Below, piece after piece: positions 18,018 to 27,499 of a stretch of 64,000 nt of DNA. Within the stretch, counting starts at the first letter, position 1, and each line of letters starts with the position of its first letter. The notes beneath the pieces were generated by a model. That model saw only the letters and a program-made list of their open reading frames with translations. It searched no databases and was not told where the DNA came from. Source of the stretch: CAZWBR01 sp964632305 (GTDB lineage: Bacteria > Bacteroidota > Bacteroidia > Bacteroidales > Prolixibacteraceae); NCBI GenBank assembly GCA_964632305.1, contig CAZWBR010000001.1:1-64000 (forward strand), read 5' to 3'. Position numbers and translations under genes: made by a program.

Positions 18018-19208
18018 TTATAATCCTTTCAGCTTGTCGGCCATCGCGTTGGCCAGGTTGATGCAGAGCTCAAACTTGTCCGGTTTCAATGCTCCCTTCT
18101 CTTCAACCGGTTCATAAACCATCTCCCATTTCACATTCTCGGCAAACTTTTTCAGGTTGACGACCCCGCCCCCGTTCCACAGGAAGTTGCCGAAGATACC
18201 GAGGTAATGGTCTTTAATGCCCATATGTTCGATGGTGGAGATCAGGGTCTCCACGTTGGGGAACAACGAATTGTTGTAAGCGCAACTGCCTACGATAAAG
18301 CCTTTGTACTTGAAGATATCGTTGATGATGTAGGAAGCATGGGTTTTGGAAGAGTCGTACACCCGGATGTTTTTTATTCCTCTCACACTGAGTTGCCGGG
18401 CAATCACTTCGGCCATCTGCTGGGTGTGACCGTACATGGAACCATAAACGATCACCACTCCTTCATCGAAGGTGTAGGTGCTCCATTTGTTGTAACGGGT
18501 CAGGATCCAGTCAAGATTGGTACGCCAGATGGGTCCGTGGGTGGCGGCGATCATTTTGATCTCGAGGCCGGCCAGTTTCTTGATGGCCCGCTGGGTATGG
18601 GCACAGTATTTTCCGACGATATTGGTGAAATAACGCATCGAGTCGACCTCATAGAAATCGAGATTGATCTCATCGTCGAAGACGCCGCCGTCGAGGGTGC
18701 CGTAGCTACCAAAGGCGTCGCCCGAGAAGAGAATTTTATTCGTTTCATCGTAGGTGACCATCGTCTCGGGCCAATGGACCATCGGCACGGTCTGAAACTG
18801 CAGTTTTACCTTACCCAGATCGAGGGTTGCATCGTCATGAACTTCAAGGATTTTTTCGGGGGAGAAATCGAGGTTCTCCACAAAGCCGAAAGTCTTTTTA
18901 TTGCCAACAAGAGTGATCCCGGGATAACGGCCAACAATGGCTTTCAACGCGCCGGAGTGATCAGGCTCCATATGATTGATAATCAAATAATCGATCGGTT
19001 TCTTTCCGATAATTGATTCAATCCGGTCGAGATAATCTTCAATAAACTGTCGTTCAACGGTGTCGACCAGGGCAATCTTTTCATCATCGATCAGATACGA
19101 GTTGTAGGAGACGCCATTGGGGATCGGCCATATATTTTCGAACAGTTGGGTACGACGGTCGTTAAAACCCAAATAATAGATGTTGTCGGCAAGTTTAATT
19201 TGATGCAT
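18018..19208 (-). CDS. fprA: A-type flavoprotein (flavodiiron protein), FprA family
   Basis: 396 residues from the ATG at 19208. The N-terminal metallo-beta-lactamase domain (about 1-245) has the di-iron ligands NHMEPDHSG (H79-x-E81-x-D83-H84 region), MVHWPE, GDAFGS and ATHGPIW. The C-terminal flavodoxin domain begins at about 250 with the FMN phosphate loop YGSMYGHTQQ. Such proteins reduce O2 to water or NO to N2O and protect anaerobes; which substrate is used cannot be told from sequence. It forms a single-gene unit with a terminator, divergent from mltG. A -7 box (TAAATTTG on the minus strand) lies at 19241-19248. Confidence 0.94.
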   Translation of the reverse strand: MHQIKLADNIYYLGFNDRRTQLFENIWPIPNGVSYNSYLIDDEKIALVDTVERQFIEDYLDRIESIIGKKPIDYLIINHMEPDHSGALKAIVGRYPGITLVGNKKTFGFVENLDFSPEKILEVHDDATLDLGKVKLQFQTVPMVHWPETMVTYDETNKILFSGDAFGSYGTLDGGVFDDEINLDFYEVDSMRYFTNIVGKYCAHTQRAIKKLAGLEIKMIAATHGPIWRTNLDWILTRYNKWSTYTFDEGVVIVYGSMYGHTQQMAEVIARQLSVRGIKNIRVYDSSKTHASYIINDIFKYKGFIVGSCAYNNSLFPNVETLISTIEHMGIKDHYLGIFGNFLWNGGGVVNLKKFAENVKWEMVYEPVEEKGALKPDKFELCINLANAMADKLKGL

Positions 19209-19324
19209 TGGTTTCTTTCTGAATAATAATACAATGAATGCAAATTTAGAAAATTATCGTGAATTGGGATCGTTTCAATTTTATATAAATGTTAAAGCCG
19301 GTCGGTTCTGTTGGACATATTTGT

Positions 19325-19332
19325 TAGTTTTG
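19325..19332 (+). promoter_or_regulatory. Predicted -7 box of mltG
   Basis: TAGTTTTG fits TAnnTTTG and lies 17 bp before the chosen ATG at 19350. It falls inside the stretch that a TTG start at 19311 would make coding, which supports the later start. No good -33 box was seen. Confidence 0.35.
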
Positions 19333-19349
19333 CAGTCACAATTTTACAG

Positions 19350-20411
19350 ATGGGATTAAAGAAAAAGATACAACCGATGATTTTCCCCAGGATAGGACGA
19401 TGGGGTATAATCGCGATAGCATTTATCCTGATGATCGCCGGGGTTCGCGGGTTCAGGATCTACCTTTCCGTTTTCACCCCGAACGTGGTAAAGACCGGGT
19501 TTATCTATATCGATCAGGATGCCGGATTCGAAAAAGTATGTCAGGATCTTCAGCGGGACAGCTTTTTGACTGATTTGAAATCGTTCCGGTCGACCGCCCT
19601 GTTGAATAAATATCCCGAATCGATCAAAGCGGGAGCCTATAAGCTGGAAAAAGGCTGGAATAACAATAAACTGGTCAACCTGTTACGGTCGGGAGCCCAA
19701 ACGCCGGTAAAGGTCACCTTTAACAACGTCCGTTTCCGAGAAAACCTGGCGGGGAAACTAGGGGCCGCCCTTCAACCTGACTCACTGGCTTTTCTGGACA
19801 TGCTCAATAACGACAGTCTGACCACACAGCTGGGGTTTACCCGTGAGACCTTTCCCTGTCTCTTTATCCCCAACAGTTACGAGTTTTACTGGACCACGAC
19901 GCCTGAGAAATTCGCCGGGCGGATGAAACAGGAATACGACAATTTCTGGAACGAGACGCGAAAGAAGAAAGCGAACGATTTAGGGTTTACCCGGGATCAG
20001 ATAGTCACGCTGGCCTCGATTGTTCAGGAGGAGAGCAATAAAAACGATGAGAAGCCAAGGATAGCAGGGGTTTATATCAACCGGCTGCGGCGGGGCTGGC
20101 TCCTGCAAGCCGATCCGACCGTGAAATTTGCCCTGGGCGATTTCACCATTAAACGGGTGCTGACTGAATATCTCGAGATCGAATCCCCTTACAACACCTA
20201 TAAATACACGGGGTTGCCGCCCGGCCCGATCAACTTCCCGGAGATCGCGAGCGTGGACGCGGTCCTGAACGCGGAAGAACATTCCTATCTTTATTTCTGT
20301 GCCAAAGAGGATTTTTCGGGGTACCACAATTTTGCCAAATCGTTGGCCGAGCATAACAACAATGCCCGGAAATACCAGGCCGCGTTGAACAGGATGAGAA
20401 TCTACAAATAA
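19350..20411 (+). CDS. mltG: Endolytic transglycosylase MltG
   Basis: 353 residues from the ATG at 19350; an in-frame TTG 13 codons earlier is less likely because a promoter box overlaps it. One membrane helix lies at about 12-34 (WGIIAIAFILMIAGVRGF). The YceG-like catalytic domain follows, with the signature IVQEESNKNDEKPRIAGVY (catalytic Glu near residue 230) and the LLQADPTVKFALG and YNTYKYTGLPPGPI motifs. The enzyme cuts nascent glycan strands in the periplasm to end peptidoglycan chains. It converges on murB, another wall gene, with only 3 bp between the stops. Confidence 0.95.
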   Translation: MGLKKKIQPMIFPRIGRWGIIAIAFILMIAGVRGFRIYLSVFTPNVVKTGFIYIDQDAGFEKVCQDLQRDSFLTDLKSFRSTALLNKYPESIKAGAYKLEKGWNNNKLVNLLRSGAQTPVKVTFNNVRFRENLAGKLGAALQPDSLAFLDMLNNDSLTTQLGFTRETFPCLFIPNSYEFYWTTTPEKFAGRMKQEYDNFWNETRKKKANDLGFTRDQIVTLASIVQEESNKNDEKPRIAGVYINRLRRGWLLQADPTVKFALGDFTIKRVLTEYLEIESPYNTYKYTGLPPGPINFPEIASVDAVLNAEEHSYLYFCAKEDFSGYHNFAKSLAEHNNNARKYQAALNRMRIYK

Positions 20412-20414
20412 AGA

Positions 20415-21437
20415 TTAACCGATCACATTGACTTCGCGTTCGAGCCGGATGCCAAACTTCTCGCCGACCTCACGGCAGATCATCTCTGAAAGATCATAGA
20501 TCTCCTTTCCGGTCGCGTTGCCTTTATTGACGATGACCAAAGCCTGTTTGTCGTGAACGGCAGCATTTCCGACCGAGCGTCCTTTCCATCCGGCTTTTTC
20601 GATCAGCCAGCCGGCAGCCACCTTCACCAGACCATTATCGCCGGGATAAAGGGGCACCTGGGGATACTGATCCTTGATTTTTTCGGCAATCGTTGCATCG
20701 ACCATCGGGTTTTTGAAAAAGCTGCCGGCATTCCCGCATGTTGCCGGATCGGGCAATTTTGATTCGCGGATCGAGATGACCGCATCGCGAATATTTCCCA
20801 GGGTTACCGCTCCTAATTTTTCCACTTCCGATCGCAAGGCCCCATATTCCAGAACGAATTCAGGATTCTTCTTCAGTCTGAAAACGACGGAGGTGACCAT
20901 GTACCGGTTCAGTAATGTCTTTTTAAACAAGCTGTTACGATAGGAAAAATCACATTCGGAGCGGGAAAATGACATTTGCTGAAAATTATCCAGGTCAATC
21001 CCGTTGACTTTCCAAACGGCCGCTTCCACCTCTACGCCGTAAGCTCCGATATTCTGTACCGGCGAGGCTCCGACCTTACCCGGGATCAGGGAGAGGTTCT
21101 CTACCCCACCCCACCCGTTACTGACGGTCCAGGCCACAAAATCGTCCCATTCGACACCGGCCCCGGCTTCGGCCCAGACAAACTGGGAATCCTCATCAAT
21201 CACACGACAGCCGGAGAAATCGGGAGAGATAACCAGTCCATCGTAATCGCGGATAAAAAGCAGGTTGCTTCCCCCGCCTATGATCAACCGTTTTTCCAGT
21301 TTGAATATCTCCGAATGCTTAGTCAGGAAATCGGCGAAATCATCCGGGGAATTCAACGAAAGGAAATAACGGGCCGAAGCTTCGATTCCAAATGTATTGC
21401 GATTTTTAAGGGGAAAATTCTGTGTAAGTTGGTACAT
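20415..21437 (-). CDS. murB: UDP-N-acetylenolpyruvoylglucosamine reductase
   Basis: 340 residues from the ATG at 21437. It reduces the enolpyruvyl group to give UDP-MurNAc, using FAD and NADPH. FAD-binding signatures are NTFGIEASAR (14-23), IGGGSNLLF (about 52-60) and IPGKVGASPVQNIGAYG (about 118-134). The catalytic NAGSFFKNP with its Ser is near 236, and a terminal Glu sits in LEREVNVIG. This is the longer type I form. The next gene upstream on the same strand, the FtsE-like ATPase, is 46 bp away. Confidence 0.96.
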   Translation of the reverse strand: MYQLTQNFPLKNRNTFGIEASARYFLSLNSPDDFADFLTKHSEIFKLEKRLIIGGGSNLLFIRDYDGLVISPDFSGCRVIDEDSQFVWAEAGAGVEWDDFVAWTVSNGWGGVENLSLIPGKVGASPVQNIGAYGVEVEAAVWKVNGIDLDNFQQMSFSRSECDFSYRNSLFKKTLLNRYMVTSVVFRLKKNPEFVLEYGALRSEVEKLGAVTLGNIRDAVISIRESKLPDPATCGNAGSFFKNPMVDATIAEKIKDQYPQVPLYPGDNGLVKVAAGWLIEKAGWKGRSVGNAAVHDKQALVIVNKGNATGKEIYDLSEMICREVGEKFGIRLEREVNVIG

Positions 21438-21483
21438 TTTATAAAAATTAGGCCTGGGAAAATATTAGAAAACCACTCTGCGA

Positions 21484-22233
21484 CTATAAATCCGAATCCG
21501 GATGAGAGGGTTGATTTGGATGCGATTCATCGAGCAAGGACTCAAAATCGATAACCTCATCATCATTGACCACCTCCTTCAATGTTCCATTCTCGCAAAT
21601 AATCCTGCGTGCCGGGAATTTTTGGATCATGGTGTAATCGTGAGTCGCCATAACGATGGTTTTCCCTTCGTTGTTGATCTCCTTAAAGAGGTTCATCAGC
21701 GCTTCAGAGGTTTCGGGGTCAAGGTTCCCGGTGGGTTCATCGGCCAGGATGATCTCCGGGTTATTAAGCAGCGCGCGGGCTATGACGATACGCTGCTGTT
21801 CGCCGCCCGACAAACGGTGGGGCATCTTTGGTCCGGCGGTGGTCATATCGACCAGGGCCAGCACCTCGTGGATCCGTTCTTTAATGGCTTTTTCCTGGTA
21901 CCAGCCGGTCGCTTTGAGGACAAACTCCAGGTTTTTGTAGACAGTCCGGTCGGTCAACAACTGAAAATCCTGGAAAACGATCCCCAGTTTACGCCGGAGA
22001 TAAGGGACCTCTTTATCTTTTATTTTAGCCAAATGATAGCCTGCCACGACGCCTTCTCCGTTCTCTAAAGGGAGCTCATTGTAAAAAGTTTTCAACAAAC
22101 TTGACTTACCGCTGCCCACTTTTCCAATGACATAGAGAAACTCGCCTTTATTTATGGTAAGATTGACATTCTCGAGTACGAGAGTCTCCCGTTGATAAAT
22201 ATCGGCGTTTTTTAATACAATGATTGGCTCCAC
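21484..22233 (-). CDS. FtsE-like ABC transporter ATP-binding protein
   Basis: 249 residues from a GTG at 22233; no ATG is available without losing the first beta strand. The ATPase core is complete: Walker A GKVGSGKSS (37-45), Q-loop VFQDFQLL, signature LSGGEQQR (about 142-149) and Walker B IILADEPTGNLD (about 160-171). A C-terminal acidic tail (DDEVIDFESLLDES) follows, rich in Pro and Ser at the end. It resembles FtsE, the partner of FtsX in division-linked control of peptidoglycan hydrolases, but no ftsX is adjacent, so the symbol is not given. Confidence 0.85.
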   Translation of the reverse strand: MEPIIVLKNADIYQRETLVLENVNLTINKGEFLYVIGKVGSGKSSLLKTFYNELPLENGEGVVAGYHLAKIKDKEVPYLRRKLGIVFQDFQLLTDRTVYKNLEFVLKATGWYQEKAIKERIHEVLALVDMTTAGPKMPHRLSGGEQQRIVIARALLNNPEIILADEPTGNLDPETSEALMNLFKEINNEGKTIVMATHDYTMIQKFPARRIICENGTLKEVVNDDEVIDFESLLDESHPNQPSHPDSDL

Positions 22234-22283
22234 GTTAAGTATAATTTTGATAAAGTTTTAATTTTGTACGAACCCTTGCAGGA

Positions 22284-22291
22284 CAAAGGTA
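22284..22291 (-). promoter_or_regulatory. Predicted -7 box of the FtsE-like gene
   Basis: TACCTTTG on the minus strand, a full TAnnTTTG match, about 50 bp upstream of the GTG start at 22233. No clear -33 element was seen. Confidence 0.35.
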
Positions 22292-22383
22292 AGGTTTTTG
22301 TTGTGATAGAAATTGAATTCTTGTCCGAATATAGTAATTTAAGGCGGACTTTTAGCATAGTAACATATTAATCCGAAAGGATC

Positions 22384-25300
22384 ATGATAATGATGAGACA
22401 GAACCTAAAAAGATTCAAAGTGCTGCTGGCAGCCATTGCTTTCGCGATACCTGCTTTTTCGCAACCGGAAGTACAATCCGCATCGTCAGGCGAGGAATTC
22501 AGAAGTGCGACAGAGCTTTTCAATGCCGGGAAATACGGATCAGCACTTGATGCCTTTGAAAAGATAAGAGAACAAAACGCGCCCTCCTCGGCTTATTTTG
22601 TGGAATCGGAATATTACATTGCCGTATGCCATCTGGAGATGGAAAACCGAAACGGGAGAGAACAACTGGATCAGTTTATCGAAAACAACCCTGAGTCGGC
22701 CAAGATGAACAGCGCCCGTTTCCGTCTGGCCAATGCCGAGTTCGCCCAGAAACGCTACAAGCAGGCGCTTAAAGAATATGAATCGGTCGACCGGTATGCC
22801 CTGTCGCCGAAAGAGAGGGAGTTATTTTTCTTCAATGCCGGTTATTGCAGCCTGGAATCGGGAAATAACTCAAAAGCCAAGACCTATTTCAACGAGTTAC
22901 GGAACAAGCCGGGCTCGTTAAGCGATGCGGCCAAATATTACTGGGCCCATATTAATTACCTGGAAGGCAACTATGACGAGACGCTCAAAGAGTTAGCCAA
23001 ACTGGAAAACTCACCCCAGTATACGCCCATTATCCCTTACTACAAAGCACAGATCGCCTTTACCCGGGAGCAGTATGACGAGGTTATCGCTGTCGCGCCA
23101 CCATTGATGGCCTCAGCTTCCGAAGAGAGAAAGACCGAGTTGTCAAAGATCATCGGAGTCTCCTATTATCAGCTTAAAAAATATAAAGAGGCCATTCCTT
23201 ATATCGATACCTACACGAAAAGCAAGGAGGTCACCCCCCAGGAATATTATGTTGCCGGCTTCTGTTACGAGAAAAGCGGGAATCCCGACAAGGCTATCCC
23301 GTTTTATGAGAAGGCTGTCGGCGGTAAAGACGCCGTTGCCCAAAACGCTTATTATCAACTGGCCGGGCTCTATATGAAAAAAGGGGATAAGCAGAGAGGA
23401 ATGCTGGCTTTCAAATATGCCTCGGAGCTGAATTTCGATCCCAAGATCCGTGAGGATGCCCTTTTCCAATATGCCAAGGTGACCTATGAGCTTGACTATT
23501 CACCGTTTAACGAAGCGATTAAGGCTTTCGACCGCTATATCACGGAATATCCCAATTCGGAAAATAACGATGTGGCCTATGATTATCTGGTCAAGGTGTT
23601 CATGACCACCCGGAATTACAAGGATGCTTTGACTTCGCTCGACAAGATTAAGGTAAAAAGTCCCGCGATTAAGAAGGCTTATCAGCGGGTGGCTCTCTAC
23701 CGGGGGATGGAATATTTCCGTGATCTGAATTTCACCGAAGCCATCAGCCTGTTCAACAAATCGCTTGAGTACGGCCAGTCGGACCAGCAGCTCAGGGCTC
23801 AGGCCTATTACTGGAGAGCCGAATCGAACTACCGGCTCAACAAAGTTGATGAGGCCCTCGTGGATTACAAAACCTTTCAGACTATTCCCGGGGCCAATAA
23901 GACCAAAGAGTTTGCCATTTCCAATTACAATATAGGCTATATCCATTTTAATAAAGATCTGACGGCACAGGCCGCGCCCTATTTCACTAAGTTTGTTTCC
24001 TCCGCCAAGTCCGGGCAACCCCAGCTTGTGGCAGATGCCTGGAACAGACTTGGAGACTGTAACTTTGCGGACAGGAACTTCCAGGAAGCCGTCAACGATT
24101 ATCAAAAAGCTTATGAAACAGGCTCTTTTGAAGCAGACTATGCCCTTTATCAAAAAGCTTTTACCTATGGTCTGATGCAGGATCATCAGAAGAAAGTGAC
24201 CGATCTGGCCCGGCTTAGCAGTCAGTTCCCCGAATCGCCCTATAACGACGATGCTCTTTACGAAACAGGCAGGGCTTACGAAAGGATGCGTGAAGACAGC
24301 CGGGCCATCAACAGCTACCAGACCTTATTGACGAAATACCCGGAAAGCAGCTATAAGCCTAAGGCATTGGTTCAGCTTGGGATGATCGCCTACAATCAAA
24401 ACAACTATGATGAATCAGTGGCTTATTACAAGCAGGTGGCCGAAAAATATCCCGATAGTCCCGAGGCTAAAGGGGCAATGACCGGAATCAAAAACAATTA
24501 CCTGGAAAAAAACGATGTTGACGAATATATCTCCTACACCAAGAGTCTTGGAAAATCGGCAACACCCTCAGTGAACGAACAGGATTCGCTGACCTATATG
24601 GCTGCTGAAAAATTATTTATGGCAGGGGATGCAAAGGCTAAACAACAGTTGGAGAAATATCTGACCAACTTCCCCGAGGGTGGCTTTGTCACCAACGCTC
24701 ACTTTTACAAAGCAGAGAACGAATTCAAAAACAACGAGATGAACGAAGCATTGACCGATTACGAAGCCGTTCTTTCTCAATCGGACAATATCTTCACTGA
24801 AAATTCACTCCTGAGAGCGTCTGAAATCAGTTATACCAATGGTGATTATAGCAAAGCATTAGGGTATTACGAAAGGCTTGGCAAATTCTCCGGCAGCAAC
24901 AACAATCAATTGATTGCCTTAGCCGGACAGATGAGATGCCAATACGAACTGGGCAACTTCAATGCTGTTAGTTCCCTCGGGTGGAAAATTCGCAGTACGG
25001 AGAAAATTCCACAGGAACTCGACCGGGAAGCCACCTTTAAATCGGCTAAGGCTCTTATCGCGCTGAATGACCCAGCCAAAGCTTTACCCCTTTGGCGAAA
25101 ACTGTCGGCTGATACCAAATCAAAAGAAGGAGCTGAAGCAAAGTACAGGATGTGTGAATATTATTTTGAGAATAACAAACTGAAAGAGGCCGAGAATGAG
25201 GTGATGGATTTTATCGATAAGAACAGTCCGCACCAATATTGGCTGGCCAAGAGTTTTATCCTGCTTGCCAAGACCTACGAGAAACAGAACGACCGTTTCC

Positions 25301-25404
25301 AGGCAACCCATACCCTGAAAAGTGTGATGGAAAACTACGAGGTAAAAGATGATGGCATCATCGAGGAAGCCACGGCTTATCTGAATCAACTGGAACAGAA
25401 ATGA
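22384..25404 (+). CDS. Large exported TPR protein
   Basis: 1006 residues from the ATG at 22384, which is preceded by a good AAAGGA ribosome site. A signal peptide ends near residue 26 (LLAAIAFAIPAFSQ). The rest consists of many tetratricopeptide repeats, for example SAYYKQVAEKYPDSPEAK-like units, including a YDRYITEYPNSENNDVAYDYL type found in BamD/YbgF-like proteins. It overlaps the following barrel gene by 4 bp, and this pair is widely kept together in Bacteroidota. A periplasmic scaffold role connected with the outer-membrane partner is inferred; no experiment-based function is known to me. Confidence 0.85.
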   Translation: MIMMRQNLKRFKVLLAAIAFAIPAFSQPEVQSASSGEEFRSATELFNAGKYGSALDAFEKIREQNAPSSAYFVESEYYIAVCHLEMENRNGREQLDQFIENNPESAKMNSARFRLANAEFAQKRYKQALKEYESVDRYALSPKERELFFFNAGYCSLESGNNSKAKTYFNELRNKPGSLSDAAKYYWAHINYLEGNYDETLKELAKLENSPQYTPIIPYYKAQIAFTREQYDEVIAVAPPLMASASEERKTELSKIIGVSYYQLKKYKEAIPYIDTYTKSKEVTPQEYYVAGFCYEKSGNPDKAIPFYEKAVGGKDAVAQNAYYQLAGLYMKKGDKQRGMLAFKYASELNFDPKIREDALFQYAKVTYELDYSPFNEAIKAFDRYITEYPNSENNDVAYDYLVKVFMTTRNYKDALTSLDKIKVKSPAIKKAYQRVALYRGMEYFRDLNFTEAISLFNKSLEYGQSDQQLRAQAYYWRAESNYRLNKVDEALVDYKTFQTIPGANKTKEFAISNYNIGYIHFNKDLTAQAAPYFTKFVSSAKSGQPQLVADAWNRLGDCNFADRNFQEAVNDYQKAYETGSFEADYALYQKAFTYGLMQDHQKKVTDLARLSSQFPESPYNDDALYETGRAYERMREDSRAINSYQTLLTKYPESSYKPKALVQLGMIAYNQNNYDESVAYYKQVAEKYPDSPEAKGAMTGIKNNYLEKNDVDEYISYTKSLGKSATPSVNEQDSLTYMAAEKLFMAGDAKAKQQLEKYLTNFPEGGFVTNAHFYKAENEFKNNEMNEALTDYEAVLSQSDNIFTENSLLRASEISYTNGDYSKALGYYERLGKFSGSNNNQLIALAGQMRCQYELGNFNAVSSLGWKIRSTEKIPQELDREATFKSAKALIALNDPAKALPLWRKLSADTKSKEGAEAKYRMCEYYFENNKLKEAENEVMDFIDKNSPHQYWLAKSFILLAKTYEKQNDRFQATHTLKSVMENYEVKDDGIIEEATAYLNQLEQK

Positions 25405-27224
25405 AAAACGGTAGAAACGACTTAATATCAATGAAAATGATCAGACCCTATATCGCATCCCTATTGACAATCGTTACGTTGCTTGCAGTAAAAACAAACC
25501 CTGTTTTTGCTCAACGCGACACCACGAAAATGAACCAGGAGGTTGAAGTCATCAAGGCCTACCGTCCAAGTGTGGCCAAAGCCGAAAAGATCAGCCTGAT
25601 GCCGGAGATCGATGACACCACCCGCTTTACTCCTGAATTTAACTATCAGGTCAACAGCCGACCGGTCACTACTGGCTTCACCGTCTCGCCCATCGACCAT
25701 GCCGATATCGGGGACCAGCAAAAGGAGAATCCGGGTTACGGGTTACTCAAACTGGGTGTGGGTACCTATTCTACCCCCTACGGCGAATTCTTTTTTAATA
25801 ATCCGAAGTCAAAAAACAGTACTTTCGGTCTTCATTTCAAACATCTCTCCTCTCAGGCAACAACAGAACTGAGCAGTGGAGAAAAGGTCGATGCTCCTTA
25901 CAGTCATAACCTGGCCGAGCTCTTCGGCAGCTATATCTTCCCGGGCGCCACACTCTCCGCCAGGCTCGCCTATCAACGCGACAGAATCCATTATTACGGT
26001 TATCCCGATACCATACCGGCCGATATTCGCGAAAGAGGCTATGCCCCCTTCTATGACCAGAAACAGCGTTTCCAGAAAGGGGGCCTCAACATCGCGCTGA
26101 AAAGTGACGAAGACCCTGACCGATTGCTGAAATACCATACCGGTTTTAATTTCCAGTATTTCGATGCCTTGACTGGCCAGAAGGAGAAGAGTGGCGGTTT
26201 ATTTGTCAATCTGGATTATGACTTTGGCGATTTCCGTGGAATCGTCGAAGCCGCGTTCGACCATTTCAGCACTGACAGTATAAAGGAAGTTTATTGGGAT
26301 AATACCCTGACCTCTAAACGGCATTCTACGCTTGAGCTAAAACCTTCGATCCTCTTTGAAGGGGATAACTGGATGGCCAGTGGAGGTTTAAATTTCTACT
26401 CCGTATTTGAAAAGGACGGGGAGAATACCGCTAAAATGTACCCGAAGATTGATCTGTCGTTTACCCCGGTCGAAAATATCATGACCCTCTATGCCGGGTT
26501 GGACGGCTATTATAAAAATAATCCCCTGTCGGCCATCGTTGCTGAAAATCCCTGGTCCGATCCAAGAAATAACGTCGCCCATACCGATTATCAATACATT
26601 GTTTTTGGAGGGCTGAAAGGAAAAATAGCAAATCCGGTTACTTATAATTTTGGAGTGAAATATACCAAAGCCAACGGGCAATATATGTATATCATGGATT
26701 CATTCAATCCAGACATAATGAGCCCATCCAACACTATACCCGGTATGTATTACAACAATGCGTTCGCTGTTGACTATGATAATCTCGGGACGCTTGACCT
26801 TTCGGGTGAACTTTCCTATTCGAAAGGCGACCAGCTCTTTATCCTGCTGTCGGGACACCTGTTTGATTATTCCACGGAAAACATGATAGCCGCTTCTCAT
26901 TTACCTGAATTCACAGTTTCGGCCACTTCCAAATACCGGCTTACGGAAAAAATTTCAGCCTTCACCGATATCCATATAATCGGAGCGCGTAAGGCCGTAG
27001 TTAATCATTTTGTACCCCCGTATATGTCGATTGCTGCACCGGAACCTTTTACCGTCACTCTCGACCCGGTGATCAATATCAATCTTGGGGCCGATTACGA
27101 GTTGGTGAAGAAAGTAAAACTGTTCGGAAGGGTCGATAACCTTCTGAATCAACATTATGACCACTGGTTGGGCTACACCTCACAGGGGCTTCGGCTTATG
27201 ATGGGGGCAAGCTATTCTTTCTGA
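25401..27224 (+). CDS. TonB-receptor-like outer-membrane barrel without a plug
   Basis: 607 residues with the ATG at 25401 overlapping the TPR stop (ATGA). An ATG at 25431 gives a tidier signal peptide (MKMIRPYIASLLTIVTLLAVKTNPVFAQ) and is a real alternative. After cleavage comes a short conserved segment (NQEVEVIKAYRPSVAKAEKI), then directly beta-barrel sequence with alternating aromatic strands. The C terminus (RVDNLLNQHYDHWLGYTSQGLRLMMGASYSF) is the classic TonB-dependent receptor ending. The plug domain is absent, since a full receptor would need about 150 residues more. Probably a co-translated partner of the TPR protein in the envelope. Confidence 0.82.
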   Translation: MKNGRNDLISMKMIRPYIASLLTIVTLLAVKTNPVFAQRDTTKMNQEVEVIKAYRPSVAKAEKISLMPEIDDTTRFTPEFNYQVNSRPVTTGFTVSPIDHADIGDQQKENPGYGLLKLGVGTYSTPYGEFFFNNPKSKNSTFGLHFKHLSSQATTELSSGEKVDAPYSHNLAELFGSYIFPGATLSARLAYQRDRIHYYGYPDTIPADIRERGYAPFYDQKQRFQKGGLNIALKSDEDPDRLLKYHTGFNFQYFDALTGQKEKSGGLFVNLDYDFGDFRGIVEAAFDHFSTDSIKEVYWDNTLTSKRHSTLELKPSILFEGDNWMASGGLNFYSVFEKDGENTAKMYPKIDLSFTPVENIMTLYAGLDGYYKNNPLSAIVAENPWSDPRNNVAHTDYQYIVFGGLKGKIANPVTYNFGVKYTKANGQYMYIMDSFNPDIMSPSNTIPGMYYNNAFAVDYDNLGTLDLSGELSYSKGDQLFILLSGHLFDYSTENMIAASHLPEFTVSATSKYRLTEKISAFTDIHIIGARKAVVNHFVPPYMSIAAPEPFTVTLDPVININLGADYELVKKVKLFGRVDNLLNQHYDHWLGYTSQGLRLMMGASYSF

Positions 27225-27244
27225 AATTCAGAGGATACATAAAT

Positions 27245-27280
27245 AAAAAAATCCGTTCCTGAAAAAGAACGGATTTTTTT
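27245..27280 (+). terminator. Terminator of the TPR/barrel operon
   Basis: A 14-bp stem, 27245-27258 against 27267-27280 (core ATCCGTTC/GAACGGAT), loop CTGAAAAA, with a long T-run. Confidence 0.88.
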
Positions 27281-27368
27281 TGATTTTCAATCAATTAATC
27301 TCAGCTACTAACTCAAAAAAAAGAACAATTTTAGCGGCTTTTCCTTTTATCCAAACGGTAATTTTTAC

Positions 27369-27376
27369 TATATTTG
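27369..27376 (+). promoter_or_regulatory. Predicted -7 box of gyrB
   Basis: TATATTTG matches TAnnTTTG exactly. The implied leader to the ATG at 27500 is about 115 nt. The -33 region (CCTTTTAT) is weak. Confidence 0.4.
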
Positions 27377-27499
27377 CCTACTTTGAAAAATTTCAAATAA
27401 ACCTCTTGCCAGTAAAAGGATTGATTGCAGTTTTCGCATGGCCGGGATTGCGATCGGGGTTTTCATTTTGCACTGATTAAACAAAAAAAGAATCAAGTA